From CBDCBA01 sp965214125 (GTDB taxonomy: Bacteria; Planctomycetota; Phycisphaerae; Tepidisphaerales; Tepidisphaeraceae), in NCBI GenBank assembly GCA_965214125.1, contig CBDCBA010000015.1, positions 1-64,000 of the forward strand: a stretch of DNA of 64,000 bases. The letters run 5' to 3'. Position 1 is the stretch's first letter. Each line of letters opens with the position of its first letter. Below the pieces are notes generated by a model, which saw nothing but the letters and a program-made list of their open reading frames with translations, made no database searches and was not told the DNA's origin. Of the stretch, positions 43,793 to 52,800 are shown piece after piece. The position numbers were made by a program, and so were the translations under genes.

Positions 43793-46240
43793 GTGCCAAG
43801 GCCTTTCCCCGTGATTCAAAGCCCTCGCTCGATCCTTCGGCAACGGCCCCGCGCGGGATTGCCCCGCGCGCTCCTGGCCGCCTCCTGGATCTGGCCCGCC
43901 GGCGACTACGCGCCGCTACGTAACGTTGTGGCGGAGTTCGCCCGCGACGTCACGCTGGATGCAAACGCCCTCAAGGGCGCCCGGCTGCACGTGACCGCCG
44001 ACGCGACCTACGCCTTGTGGATCAACGGCCGGCATGTCGGGCGCGGCCCGGCACGCGGGTGGCAGCGGTCGTGGCCGTTCGATTCCTACGACGTGGCCCG
44101 CTTGCTGCGGCCGGGGGTGAACCGGATCGCGGCGCGGGTGTACACGCCGGGGCGTGACACGTTCCGCTACGTTCACGCCAACGCCGCCGGCCTGCTGCTG
44201 GCGCTGGCCGACGCCGACGGTGAACTACTGCTCAAGACCGACGGCGCGTGGCGGAGTCGCATCGCGCCCGGCCGGTCGCGGGTGACGCCGCAGTTGTCGA
44301 TTCAGTTGGAGGACCAGGAGCACGTCGACCTGCGCCAAAGCGACGCCGGCTGGCTTGCGCCGGACGCGCCGCTGGCCGACGCGAAGGGGTTGCCGGCGGC
44401 GGGGTCGATCGACGCGGCCGGGACGCTGGGGCGGGAGTTGCGGTGGTCGCCGCCGCGGCAGGTGCGGGCCTTCGGCAGCCCGCCGTGGCACGCCTTGGAG
44501 CCGCGCGGCCTGCCGGCGCTGACGGGCGAGTTGCGGCGGTACGCGACGCTGACGGCGCGGGCGTCGGGCGCGGCCGATGACTTGGCGTGGGAGCCGGTCG
44601 ACGAGCACCGCGCCGCGGTCCGGCTCGGGCCGACGCGGGCGGGGCAGATATCGGCCGCGATCGTAGACTTGGGCGAGCCGACGATCGGCACGCTCTGCCT
44701 CGACCTCGACGGCGGCACGCCGGGCGCCGCGTTGGAGGTCACAATGTTCGAGGCGCTCGCCGCCGATGGTGGGCCGCTGCTGCCCGACCCGCTGGCGGAG
44801 GGGCGCGTCTCGATGCGCCTGAACCTGTTGCTGGCCGGCGGCGGGTCGAACTTCGAGTCGATGCACGCTTACGGGCACCGCTACCTGATGCTGTCGCTGC
44901 GCGGGCCGAGCGACGAAGTCACGATCCGCCCGCGCGTGCGCGAGACGCTGTACCCCATCGGCGACGCCGGCGTGTTCGAGTGCGACGACGCCTCGCTTGA
45001 TGCGATCCGCCGCGTGTGCGCCCGCACGCAGCGGGTGGCCGCGACGGATGCGTACATCGACGCCTGGCGCGAGCAGGCGCAGTGGTGGGGCGACGCCCGC
45101 GTGCAGTTCGCCAACCACAACGCGCTCGACTGCGACGACCGCCTCTTCCGCCGCGGCATCGCCCAGATTTCGAGCCAGCGCCTGCCGAACGGGCTGACGT
45201 ACGGGCACGCGCCCACCGGGGCGCACACGTGCGTGCTGCCGGACTTCTCGCTGAAATGGCTGCTGAGCCTGGCCGACCACTGGTGGCACGGCGGCACGAC
45301 GCAGCTCGTCGAGCAGTACCGGCCCGAGGTCCGCCAGACGCTGGCGTATTTCGACGGCCAGGGGCGCGGCGAAACGGGCCTGCTGCGGTACGACGAGCGG
45401 TACTGGCTCTTCCTGGACTGGGCCGACATTCCCAAGGCGGGCGCGCCAACGCTGCTGAACCTGTGGCACGTCCACGCCCTCGATCGCCTCGCGGATGCGT
45501 ACGCCGCGGCGGATGACTCGTTGTCCGCCGAGCTGCGCGAGCGGGCCGACGCGGCGCGGGCGCTGGTGCAGGAGCGGCTGGTCGACGCCGAGTCGGGCCT
45601 GTGGCGCGACGGCCTCGACGCCGACGGCCGGCCGCGCGATACCTTCGGCACGCACGCGCAGGCGTTGTCCGTCCTCGCCGGCTTTAAGCCGACGGCGGCG
45701 ATCCGCGGGGCCATTGAGCGGGCCCTGTCGCCCGAGGCGGACGGCGACCCGCGCGAGCCGTCGCCGTTCTGGATCACCCACGTGTTTGACGCTGCCCGCC
45801 TGCTCGGCATGGGCGGCCTCGCGGTCGACTGCATCCGCCGACGTTGGGAGCCGATGGTGCGGCAGGGCTCGACGTTCGAGGTGTGGCGTCCCACGCCGCA
45901 GGAAAGCCGGTCGCACGCGTGGTCGGCGCACCCGCTGTTTCACCTGCCGCGCCTGGTCGGCGGGCTGGTGCAGACCGAGCCGGGCTGGCGGCGCGTGACC
46001 GTCGCGCCGCGGCCGATCGCCGGCGTGTCGTGCTGCCGGATCGTCCAGCCGACGCCGCGCGGCGCGATCAGGTTGTCGTGGGATGCCGACGCCGTTCGGC
46101 TCGACCTTCCGGACGGCGTCGAGGCGGACATTCGCCTGCCGAATGACGTCGCGAAACGCGGCGTCCGCGGCACGTACCGATCGCGCGTTCAAACAAGCGC
46201 GCCGCCGCACGACGAGCCGGCGCCGGCCGTGCAGCCGTAG
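43793..46240 (+). CDS. Alpha-L-rhamnosidase-like protein (GH78)
   Basis: This 815-aa protein has an N-terminal carbohydrate-binding beta-sandwich (WIWPAGDYAPLRNVVAEFARDV, YALWINGRHVGRGPARG, VARLLRPGVNRIAARVY), then domains leading to an (alpha/alpha)6 barrel and a C-terminal sandwich, as in GH78. The barrel begins DAYIDAWREQAQWWGDARVQ, equivalent to the GH78 block with a catalytic Asp/Glu pair; RYDERYWLFLDWADIPKAG follows. No clear signal peptide is seen, so it may be intracellular. Start is the GTG at 43793; a GTG at 43811 is possible. The 3' end overlaps the convergent arsS by 52 bp. Confidence 0.82.
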   Translation: MPRPFPVIQSPRSILRQRPRAGLPRALLAASWIWPAGDYAPLRNVVAEFARDVTLDANALKGARLHVTADATYALWINGRHVGRGPARGWQRSWPFDSYDVARLLRPGVNRIAARVYTPGRDTFRYVHANAAGLLLALADADGELLLKTDGAWRSRIAPGRSRVTPQLSIQLEDQEHVDLRQSDAGWLAPDAPLADAKGLPAAGSIDAAGTLGRELRWSPPRQVRAFGSPPWHALEPRGLPALTGELRRYATLTARASGAADDLAWEPVDEHRAAVRLGPTRAGQISAAIVDLGEPTIGTLCLDLDGGTPGAALEVTMFEALAADGGPLLPDPLAEGRVSMRLNLLLAGGGSNFESMHAYGHRYLMLSLRGPSDEVTIRPRVRETLYPIGDAGVFECDDASLDAIRRVCARTQRVAATDAYIDAWREQAQWWGDARVQFANHNALDCDDRLFRRGIAQISSQRLPNGLTYGHAPTGAHTCVLPDFSLKWLLSLADHWWHGGTTQLVEQYRPEVRQTLAYFDGQGRGETGLLRYDERYWLFLDWADIPKAGAPTLLNLWHVHALDRLADAYAAADDSLSAELRERADAARALVQERLVDAESGLWRDGLDADGRPRDTFGTHAQALSVLAGFKPTAAIRGAIERALSPEADGDPREPSPFWITHVFDAARLLGMGGLAVDCIRRRWEPMVRQGSTFEVWRPTPQESRSHAWSAHPLFHLPRLVGGLVQTEPGWRRVTVAPRPIAGVSCCRIVQPTPRGAIRLSWDADAVRLDLPDGVEADIRLPNDVAKRGVRGTYRSRVQTSAPPHDEPAPAVQP

Positions 46241-47256
46241 CAGTGGTCGCCGGTGGCGATCAGGCGGTCGGCGAGATCGCTCGGCGTGTAGTCCCAAAGA
46301 AACGCGCCGTTGGTCATCCGGCCATCCTCGGGAACGGGCAACTCAACGGCCTGGTTGAAGTCGCAGTCGTAGATGCGGCCGGTCGGGTCGAGGTTCACCT
46401 GGTGGCGGCACATCAGCCCGTCGATCGTGTCGGGGTTGAAGGCGTCGACGAGCTTGTCCATGTACATCTCGAGCTTGCCGGCCCGCTCCAGGTCGTGCCG
46501 CCACCGCTTGATGGGCATGTTCGTGATGGTGAACAGGCCGTCGAATTCGATGCCGAAGTGCTCGCGCAGCTCGCGCTTGTAGTCGGCCTCGAGCGCGGCC
46601 TCCGGCGGCGGCAGCGACGGGCCACCGGGGTTGTAGACGAGGTTCAGGATCAGGCCTTGCCCCTTGCCGTAGCCGACATCGTTCAGGCGGAGCAGGCCCT
46701 CGACACTCGCGTCGAAGCTGCCGCGGCCACGCTGCTTGTCGACGTTCTCAATCGTGTAGCACGGCAGCGACGCGACCACCTCCACGCCCTGTTCGGCGAG
46801 AAAGGCGGGAATCCACTCGTACGGCGTCTCGCCCGTCCTGCGGTCGACGTGCGTGGTAATGGTCGGGTTGTGGCGGTCGATCACGCCCTTGCCCATCGCG
46901 CGGCAGGCGGTCACGAAGCGGCGAAAGCCCCCGTTCATCTCGGGCGAGCCGCCGGTGATGTCGACCGTTGTGATGTCCGGCGCGTCGGCGAGCCAGGCGA
47001 GGATGCGGTCGAGCGTGGCGTCGTCGGCGTTGTCCTCGGGGGCGATCCGGGCCGGCGAGGATTCGACGTGGCAGTGCCGGCACGCGAGGTTGCAGACCTT
47101 GCCGATGTTGAACTGAAGCGTGCTGATCGTCGGCGCGCTGCGCAGCTCGTGGTCGAACCGCTTGTAGAACGCCGACTCGGACCGCACCGGCAGCGTGAAG
47201 GCGGGGGAGGTGGTGGAGGTCGGCTTGAGCTTGGGTTCGGCGGTCGAGGTCGTCAC
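46189..47256 (-). CDS. arsS: Arsenosugar biosynthesis radical SAM protein ArsS-like
   Basis: This 355-aa radical SAM protein has the cluster motif CNLACRHCH (CxxxCxxC) near residue 55 and TVDITGGSPEMN. The C-terminus DHCYGCTAGAGSSCGGALV is the hallmark of the ArsS family, which installs the 5'-deoxyadenosyl group on dimethylarsenite to give arsenosugar precursors. It follows a Cys-rich methyltransferase gene after 50 bp, the standard pairing. The ATG is at 47256. Confidence 0.9.
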   Translation of the reverse strand: MTTSTAEPKLKPTSTTSPAFTLPVRSESAFYKRFDHELRSAPTISTLQFNIGKVCNLACRHCHVESSPARIAPEDNADDATLDRILAWLADAPDITTVDITGGSPEMNGGFRRFVTACRAMGKGVIDRHNPTITTHVDRRTGETPYEWIPAFLAEQGVEVVASLPCYTIENVDKQRGRGSFDASVEGLLRLNDVGYGKGQGLILNLVYNPGGPSLPPPEAALEADYKRELREHFGIEFDGLFTITNMPIKRWRHDLERAGKLEMYMDKLVDAFNPDTIDGLMCRHQVNLDPTGRIYDCDFNQAVELPVPEDGRMTNGAFLWDYTPSDLADRLIATGDHCYGCTAGAGSSCGGALV

Positions 47257-47306
47257 GATGGGTTCTTACGGGCGCGGGCGGGCGGCAGATCGACAGGCGT
47301 CGAACT

Positions 47307-48293
47307 TTAGCAGCACCCGCCGCCGCCGTAGTGGAAGGTGCTGGCGGTGACGGTCAGGTCGTCGCGGCCAAGGTTCGCCAGGGCGCTGGCGGTCTTGTCG
47401 CACACGGGCTGCGGCAGGTTGCGCGGCAGCAGGTGGCCCTTGCCGTCGTCGAACTCCTCGGCGGCACCGATGTACGTCGCGGTCCGGCCGGTGAAGACGC
47501 AGGGGCCGTCGACGGGCATCGGCGTGCGGAAGGCGGTCAGCTCGATTGTCTCGAGCATGGTGTCCTCGTTCAGCCCGAGGTGGCCGTAGGTGGCGGCGTC
47601 GAGGTGGCGGTACGGCCGGCGGCTGCGGATCTCGGCGGCGCCGAAGCCGGCGTCGGTGACGTGCTTCACGTACTCGTCGAACGGCAGGCACCCGCCGATG
47701 CACTCGGCACGCAGGACCGGGTCGTCCTTCACGCCCTGCGGCAACGGGCGCGGCGCCACCGGGTCGCTCATCGCCAGTCTGCCGCCCATTTTCAGGACGC
47801 GGTGGACCTCGCTCAGCGCCTTCTCCAAATCGCCGCCGGTCGTGAAGATGTTGAACAGGCAGTTCTGCGCCGCGAAGGTGACGGAGCCGTCGTCGAGCGG
47901 CAGGGCCAGGGCGTCGCCGTCGCGCAGATCGACGAAGTCGGACTCGAACCAGTCGTTGACCCTGGCGGCTTCTTCGAGGTTTTTCCGGCAGACGTCGCGC
48001 ATCTCGCCGACGGGGTCGACGCCAATCACGCCGCCGGTCCGCCGGGTGAAGTAGGCGAGTTGCAGCAGTTCGAGCCCGCCGCCGACGCCGACGTAGACGA
48101 CGCTTTGGTTGCGCGTCATATCCATCGGATTGACGGTCGCGCCGCAGCCGTAGTTCATCTCGTGCATAATGCCCGGCACAACCAGCCCCGGCAGGTACTG
48201 CGGGGCCTGCGGCACGCAGCAAAGGTTCTTCGCGGGCGCCTCGGCGGCACGCTTGTACACCTCGTGAACGGCATCGTGGTAGCTTGACTGCAT
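47307..48293 (-). CDS. arsM: Arsenosugar-type methyltransferase (ArsM-like)
   Basis: This 328-aa class I SAM methyltransferase starts at the ATG at 48293 (MQSSYHDAVHEVYKRAAEAPAKNLCCVP). It has the SAM-binding motif VVYVGVGGGLELLQLA and GVDPVGEM, and conserved Cys in NLCCVP, NYGCGATV and RAECIGGCLP. The C-terminus FHYGGGGCC is Cys-rich. Proteins with this Cys pattern next to arsS methylate arsenite as the first steps of arsenosugar synthesis. Specificity is inferred from that pairing. Confidence 0.82.
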   Translation of the reverse strand: MQSSYHDAVHEVYKRAAEAPAKNLCCVPQAPQYLPGLVVPGIMHEMNYGCGATVNPMDMTRNQSVVYVGVGGGLELLQLAYFTRRTGGVIGVDPVGEMRDVCRKNLEEAARVNDWFESDFVDLRDGDALALPLDDGSVTFAAQNCLFNIFTTGGDLEKALSEVHRVLKMGGRLAMSDPVAPRPLPQGVKDDPVLRAECIGGCLPFDEYVKHVTDAGFGAAEIRSRRPYRHLDAATYGHLGLNEDTMLETIELTAFRTPMPVDGPCVFTGRTATYIGAAEEFDDGKGHLLPRNLPQPVCDKTASALANLGRDDLTVTASTFHYGGGGCC

Positions 48294-48360
48294 GGGCTCT
48301 ACTCTAGTGGTCGCGTGGGCGGTCCGGTCCTGACACGCTAATTCCCGGAACATTCCGCCC

Positions 48361-49941
48361 ATGCCCCTCAAGATTGCCTTCATCGGTGCCGGCTCGTTCG
48401 GCTTCACGCGCACGCTCGTCCGCGACGTGCTGCTCGTGCCGGAACTGCGCGAGGCGACGTTTGCCCTGCACGACATCGACGGCGAGGCGCTCGATCGCAT
48501 CGCCGACATCCTGCAACGCGACCTCGACGCCAACGATTTGCCCGCCAAAGTCACGCGCCACGCCGAGCGTCGCGCGGCGCTGGAGGGGGCGGACTACGTC
48601 GTGAGCTGCGTGCGTATCGGCGGGGTGGAGGCGTTCGAGAGCGACATCGACATCCCGCTGAAGTACGGCGTCGACCAGTGCGTGGGGGACACGATCTGCA
48701 TCGGCGGGATCATGTACGGCCAGCGGAACGTGGCGCAGATGCTGGCGTTCCAGCGGGACGCCAAGGCCGTCGCGAATGAAGGCTGCCTGTTCCTGAACTA
48801 CGCCAACCCGATGGCGATCAACACGTGGGCGGCCCTCGACGCCCGCGACCGCGGCGAGGGCGTCGAGACGGTCGGCCTCTGCCACGGCGTCGAGGGGGGC
48901 TGGTGGCAGATCGACCGCGTCCTGGCGCACCTGCACGGCGACGACGAGATCGGCTGGGGCGGCGACTACCACAGGCGCACGCAAGTCACGTGCTGCGGCA
49001 TCAACCATCAAACGTGGTACACGCAGATCCTCTACAAAGGCCGCGAGATCGGAAGCGACGAGTTGCTCGAGGCGTTCGAGAAGCACCCGAAGTTGTCGCG
49101 CACCGAGCCGGTGCGCATCGACGTGCTGCGGCGCTTCGGCCTCTACAGCACCGAGAGCAACGGCCACCTGAGCGAGTACCTGCCGCACTACCGCAAGCGC
49201 TTCGCCGACCGCCCGGAGGAGGCGAAGAAGTGGGTGAACCTGGAGAACTGGATCAACGGCGAAACCGGCGGCTATCTACGCGTCACCACCGAGGGCCGCC
49301 GCCTCTTCACAAGCGACTACGAGCGCTTCCTGAATGAAGCGGGTCGGCCGATGGAGGAATGGGCGCGCTCAACCGAGCACGGGAGTTACATCATCGAGTC
49401 GCGCGAGACCGGGCGGCCGTACCGGGGGCACTTCAACGTGCGTAATCGTGGGATTGTGGCGAATCTCCCGGACGATTGCATCGTGGAAGCGCCGGGCTAC
49501 GTCGACGGCACAGGTATCCAAATGGGGGCGGGGCTCACGTTGCCGCCGGCATGCGCCGCGACCTGCCGGGCGAGCGTGGACGTCCAGCGGATGGCCAAGG
49601 ACGCGGCGGTGGCGGGGGACGTGACGCTACTCAAACAGGCGGTGCTACACGACCCGCTGACGGCGGCGGTGTGCGACCCGGAGGAGATCTGGCAGATGGT
49701 CGACGAGATGCTCGTGGCGCAGCGCCAGTGGCTGCCGAACTACGCCCGGTCCGCCATCGACGCCGCGGCGGATCGTCTGGCGAAGCACGAGTCAAACGCC
49801 ACGCGCGTGCGGCTGCGCGACTGGCAGGGCAGCACGCGCCAGGCGGTGCGCAGCGTGGAGGAACTACGCGGCGACCAGAGCGTCATCGAAGCCGACAAGG
49901 CCGCCGCCGAGCGCGCCCGGCGCGAGCCAACGCCGGCGTGA
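48361..49941 (+). CDS. Glycoside hydrolase family 4 protein (alpha-galactosidase/6-phospho-glucosidase type)
   Basis: GH4 enzymes use NAD and a divalent metal to cleave glycosides by an oxidation-elimination route. This 526-aa product has the N-terminal NAD motif KIAFIGAGSFGFTRTLVRDVL, the metal-site motifs GLCHGVEGGWW (Cys-His) and CCGINHQTWY, and NYANPMAINTW. It most resembles the MelA-like alpha-galactosidase branch; the substrate is not certain. It is divergent from arsM and is the last gene before the less G+C-rich island. Confidence 0.9.
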   Translation: MPLKIAFIGAGSFGFTRTLVRDVLLVPELREATFALHDIDGEALDRIADILQRDLDANDLPAKVTRHAERRAALEGADYVVSCVRIGGVEAFESDIDIPLKYGVDQCVGDTICIGGIMYGQRNVAQMLAFQRDAKAVANEGCLFLNYANPMAINTWAALDARDRGEGVETVGLCHGVEGGWWQIDRVLAHLHGDDEIGWGGDYHRRTQVTCCGINHQTWYTQILYKGREIGSDELLEAFEKHPKLSRTEPVRIDVLRRFGLYSTESNGHLSEYLPHYRKRFADRPEEAKKWVNLENWINGETGGYLRVTTEGRRLFTSDYERFLNEAGRPMEEWARSTEHGSYIIESRETGRPYRGHFNVRNRGIVANLPDDCIVEAPGYVDGTGIQMGAGLTLPPACAATCRASVDVQRMAKDAAVAGDVTLLKQAVLHDPLTAAVCDPEEIWQMVDEMLVAQRQWLPNYARSAIDAAADRLAKHESNATRVRLRDWQGSTRQAVRSVEELRGDQSVIEADKAAAERARREPTPA

Positions 49942-50509
49942 CGGGCGCGAGGCTAGAAAAAAGCGTCAGGGCATGGATCAGGAGACATGCCAAGACGCGA
50001 AGCGGAGAGGGGGAGATTGTCCAGCACAATATGCGCAAAAAGTGCGAGAGGACCGCAGCAGCCCTCAGCGGCACAGAAACGCTGTCCCGCTCACTGGCTC
50101 TCCACCGCCTCAGGGTACGTGAAACCCGCATGCGGTACCGAATTTGGGACAGTCGCGGGGACAGAAATGGATGTCGTGCGAGACCTGAACGTCGTCACTC
50201 TGATCGCGTAAAATCCTGATGCGAGGGTTTACCGAGAATGCGAAATCGTATGCGCAAGTAGTGCGGCCGACCCGCCGCCACGAGTTCATCTGGGCCTCGC
50301 GGGGCAGACGAGCGAACGCCGGTGCGGGATCACCCGACGGTGACGATGGTCACGATCACCATCGTGACGAGTGGCGGTCGGGTCGGGCAACGCCGATTTC
50401 ACGAGTACGAGGGTTCGGCGGGGGCGGTCGTTTGGTGTTCTGAAAAGCTGAACGATCTCCGGCGACATTGACCTGTCGTACCGGACCACACCACGCTTCC
50501 CGCCTCTGC
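49942..50509. other. Intergenic boundary region with repeat debris
   Basis: No convincing gene was found in these 568 bp. The left part has degenerate repeat-like sequence (CATGCCAAGACGCGAAGCGGAGAG near 49985; TTTGGGACAGTCGCGGGGACAG near 50143). Around 50340-50368 there are overlapping, mutually exclusive hairpins (GTCACGAT/ATCGTGAC at 50349-50368; ACGATGGT/ACCATCGT at 50343-50365). G+C content falls on its right side, so it is a plausible left border of an acquired island. Confidence 0.5.
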
Positions 50510-51829
50510 TTAGTCAAGCTTCGCCTGAACCGCTTCTTCTGTCTCGATCAAAAAGTCGGTCCGCTCTTGCGATGTCAACGCCCGGCTGCTTGATATCGAG
50601 CCGTCCGAAAGCTGGTAAGGGTAAGGCGAACCGAATCCGCTTACGACACCGCTGTACCTCACACGGTCCCCTCGATTAAGCGTGCTGACGGTCCCGCTGG
50701 CAACTATCAGAGTGACCTCATTCGTCTGCGTGACGAGCCGGTGACGGATGAGCACCTTGTTGCCCCGGACATCTCCAACAATGCCTTCCCAAGTCACCCG
50801 CGTTCCGCTGATATCACGCCTCGCCGATTCGCGCTGATTGCTCGTCATTCTGTGCTGATGGGGCAGGTCCACCAACGTCCGGCCGAACTTGGCGTCGAAC
50901 TCCGCGAACGACATCGAACTCGTTCTGGAAGCTTGAGCAGCAACGGGCATCGCGCTGCCAGCACTGCTAGTCTTCGCCCTTCCCCCATGCTGAATGCTGT
51001 AGATCGCTCCCGTGGCGAGGACGGCCACGACGATGCAGCCGACGGCGAGGCCGATCCACTTCGCGGCGTGGAAAACACCCTTCGGGACTGCGGCTTTTGA
51101 TGATACGCCTCGCTCGCGTACGGCATCGGTCCGGGGCGATGGGCTTATCGGGGGTGCGGGTGTCGGAGTCACAGAAGCTCCCGGTTGCTTCTGGCCCGCT
51201 GCTTCCGCTTGTCCCGAAGCAACGCCGGGGATGAAGCCGTCGCGGCTCCTCACGAGAAACACGAGGATGAGCACCTCGGCGACAAGAAGCAGCCCGGCAA
51301 TGGGTACGCCGCCGAACACGAGATTCACAAGGGACAGGACTGCGTTGATGCCATTGGTCCAGACTCCCCAGTGCCACGCCCATGGCCGCCGCTGGAGCAG
51401 ACCGATCCCGATGAAGATGTAGGCGATGGCGACCGCGATGTTCCAAGTCCCGAGCAGCGGAGCCTCCATGCCCACCTGCACCATGCCTGTCAGCACCATG
51501 ATGCCTGACCACACGAACATCAGGATCACGGCCGCTGCCGCGAGCGGGTACCGCTGACGAAGGAGGCCGAAGTCGCTCATACCGGGCAATGATGCCGCAG
51601 CTGGCGCGGCAGTAGGAGATGCCGCACTGATGGATTGATTTGCCACTGCTGGCGGCGCGGCCAAGTGCATTGCCGGGCGAGCGTGAGCGGATTTAACCTG
51701 CCGACACTCCGCAACGAGCAGTCCACGGCGACTGGCCTTCTCATGTGCCTCGGACTCATCAGCTGCCTCTACCATGAGAAGCATATCTTCGCCGGTTTCT
51801 CGGTCAGCGCCTGCCAGCTTGAACTTCAT
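50510..51829 (-). CDS. Hypothetical multi-pass membrane protein with OB-like C-terminus
   Basis: I do not recognise this 439-aa protein. The N-terminal 45 residues (MKFKLAGADRETGEDMLLMVEAADESEAHEKASRRGL) look like a small soluble domain of the type found on membrane regulators. Four membrane helices follow (about 95-205), then a Pro/Ser linker and a fifth helix (WIGLAVGCIVVAVLATGAIY). The C-terminal domain (VTWEGIVGDVRGNKVLIRHRL, VSTLNRGDRVRYSGVVSGFG) has an OB-like pattern. It is the leftmost gene of the less G+C-rich region. Confidence 0.65.
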   Translation of the reverse strand: MKFKLAGADRETGEDMLLMVEAADESEAHEKASRRGLLVAECRQVKSAHARPAMHLAAPPAVANQSISAASPTAAPAAASLPGMSDFGLLRQRYPLAAAAVILMFVWSGIMVLTGMVQVGMEAPLLGTWNIAVAIAYIFIGIGLLQRRPWAWHWGVWTNGINAVLSLVNLVFGGVPIAGLLLVAEVLILVFLVRSRDGFIPGVASGQAEAAGQKQPGASVTPTPAPPISPSPRTDAVRERGVSSKAAVPKGVFHAAKWIGLAVGCIVVAVLATGAIYSIQHGGRAKTSSAGSAMPVAAQASRTSSMSFAEFDAKFGRTLVDLPHQHRMTSNQRESARRDISGTRVTWEGIVGDVRGNKVLIRHRLVTQTNEVTLIVASGTVSTLNRGDRVRYSGVVSGFGSPYPYQLSDGSISSSRALTSQERTDFLIETEEAVQAKLD

Positions 51830-51902
51830 CGATTCGCCGTTTCCTGTATCATGTGGATCGGGTTAATGCGGGCATTTGGTCTCGACTAGATGCCTGCCGT
51901 TT

Positions 51903-52367
51903 TTACCCGGCCGCGTTAGCCCTCTCAACCAAATCCTCAACCTGCTGTATCTGGTATCCAAATCGACTGAGCGCCGTTGTGTACCGCTCGCGATCTGCGT
52001 CATCTACCAATCCATTGGCCGTCTCTTTCACCAAGTTTTCGGCGGCGAAGAACAAGTCGCCATCGGCGGCGGCCAGTTCTTCTGCTCGGTCGTAAAGTGT
52101 CTGATGTATTTGCGGCGCGGAGGAATCAGGCTTGGGTATCAACGCGAAGGCGTCAGTTGGCTTGTGCCGGTTCACAAACAATGCGCGTACGTCGTCAACC
52201 GAATAGTCAGCAGCGTTCGCCACGAGATCAGCTTCTTCGAAATTCTTCGCACTTGCCTTCAGATCATCTAAGAAGCTAGAGAAGTTTCCGCTGTAGCCTC
52301 CATCACCGCAACCAGCGATAGTGATAGATGCTAGGAGAAGCACGACGATCCGGATTACGTAAGGCAT
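51903..52367 (-). CDS. Hypothetical lipoprotein
   Basis: This 154-aa protein has a lipoprotein signal peptide MPYVIRIVVLLLASITIAGC with lipobox IAGC at about residue 20. The mature part is acidic and helical (FLDDLKASAKNFEEADLVANAADYSVDDVRAL, GYQIQQVEDLVERANAAG). No family was recognised. It is divergent from the XRE regulator and 73 bp upstream of the membrane protein gene on the same strand. Confidence 0.65.
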   Translation of the reverse strand: MPYVIRIVVLLLASITIAGCGDGGYSGNFSSFLDDLKASAKNFEEADLVANAADYSVDDVRALFVNRHKPTDAFALIPKPDSSAPQIHQTLYDRAEELAAADGDLFFAAENLVKETANGLVDDADRERYTTALSRFGYQIQQVEDLVERANAAG

Positions 52368-52536
52368 GGCGTGGGTTGAGGACGGATGTAAGGCCTATAG
52401 CACGGCGCGGGTGGGGTGCCTTCGGAGACCGCTGAGGTCTGCGGAACCATCGCAGCGGATACCGGCACGGCCGCTGAGGCCAGTATGCCCTGATAACCAT
52501 CCGGAATCAACTGCTGCGGTTGTCATCGTCAGAGGC

Positions 52537-52785
52537 GTGCCAAAGCGGCAGCATGATCTCGATTACCGCCTCATCGCTGCGAACCTGCGGAAGATGCGGG
52601 AGGATGCTGGACTGACGCAGCGTGACCTTGCCGAGCGGGTCGGAAGGCCGCAGCCGTGGGTTCACAAGTCGGAGATCGGGGAGCGGCGGGTGGATATCGG
52701 CGAGTGGATCGACTGGTGCGTCGGGTGCGAGGTGGAGCCAGAGCACGCTTTCAGCCTTATCGTGAACGAACTTGCCCGTAGATGA
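52537..52785 (+). CDS. XRE family transcriptional regulator
   Basis: This 82-aa protein uses the GTG at 52537 (VPKRQHDLDYRLIAANLRKMREDAGL). It is a single HTH domain: LTQRDLAERVGRPQPWVHKSEIGERRVDIGEWIDWCVGCEV. Its size and position beside a restriction-type operon resemble controller proteins of R-M systems, but it is not adjacent to the methyltransferase. The open frame extends upstream to 52366 with no conserved content. It converges with the HD gene. Confidence 0.75.
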   Translation: MPKRQHDLDYRLIAANLRKMREDAGLTQRDLAERVGRPQPWVHKSEIGERRVDIGEWIDWCVGCEVEPEHAFSLIVNELARR

Positions 52786-52800
52786 TGGGTGATTCGGATT

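Noticed and set aside
44225..46297. 690-codon open frame on the minus strand
   Set aside because: Antisense to the GH78-like gene; Arg/Pro/His-rich with no recognisable motif.
50219..50443. Short open frame in the island border
   Set aside because: Low-complexity translation (Gly/Arg/Asp/His-rich), no ribosome binding site and no domain; it covers the overlapping hairpins.
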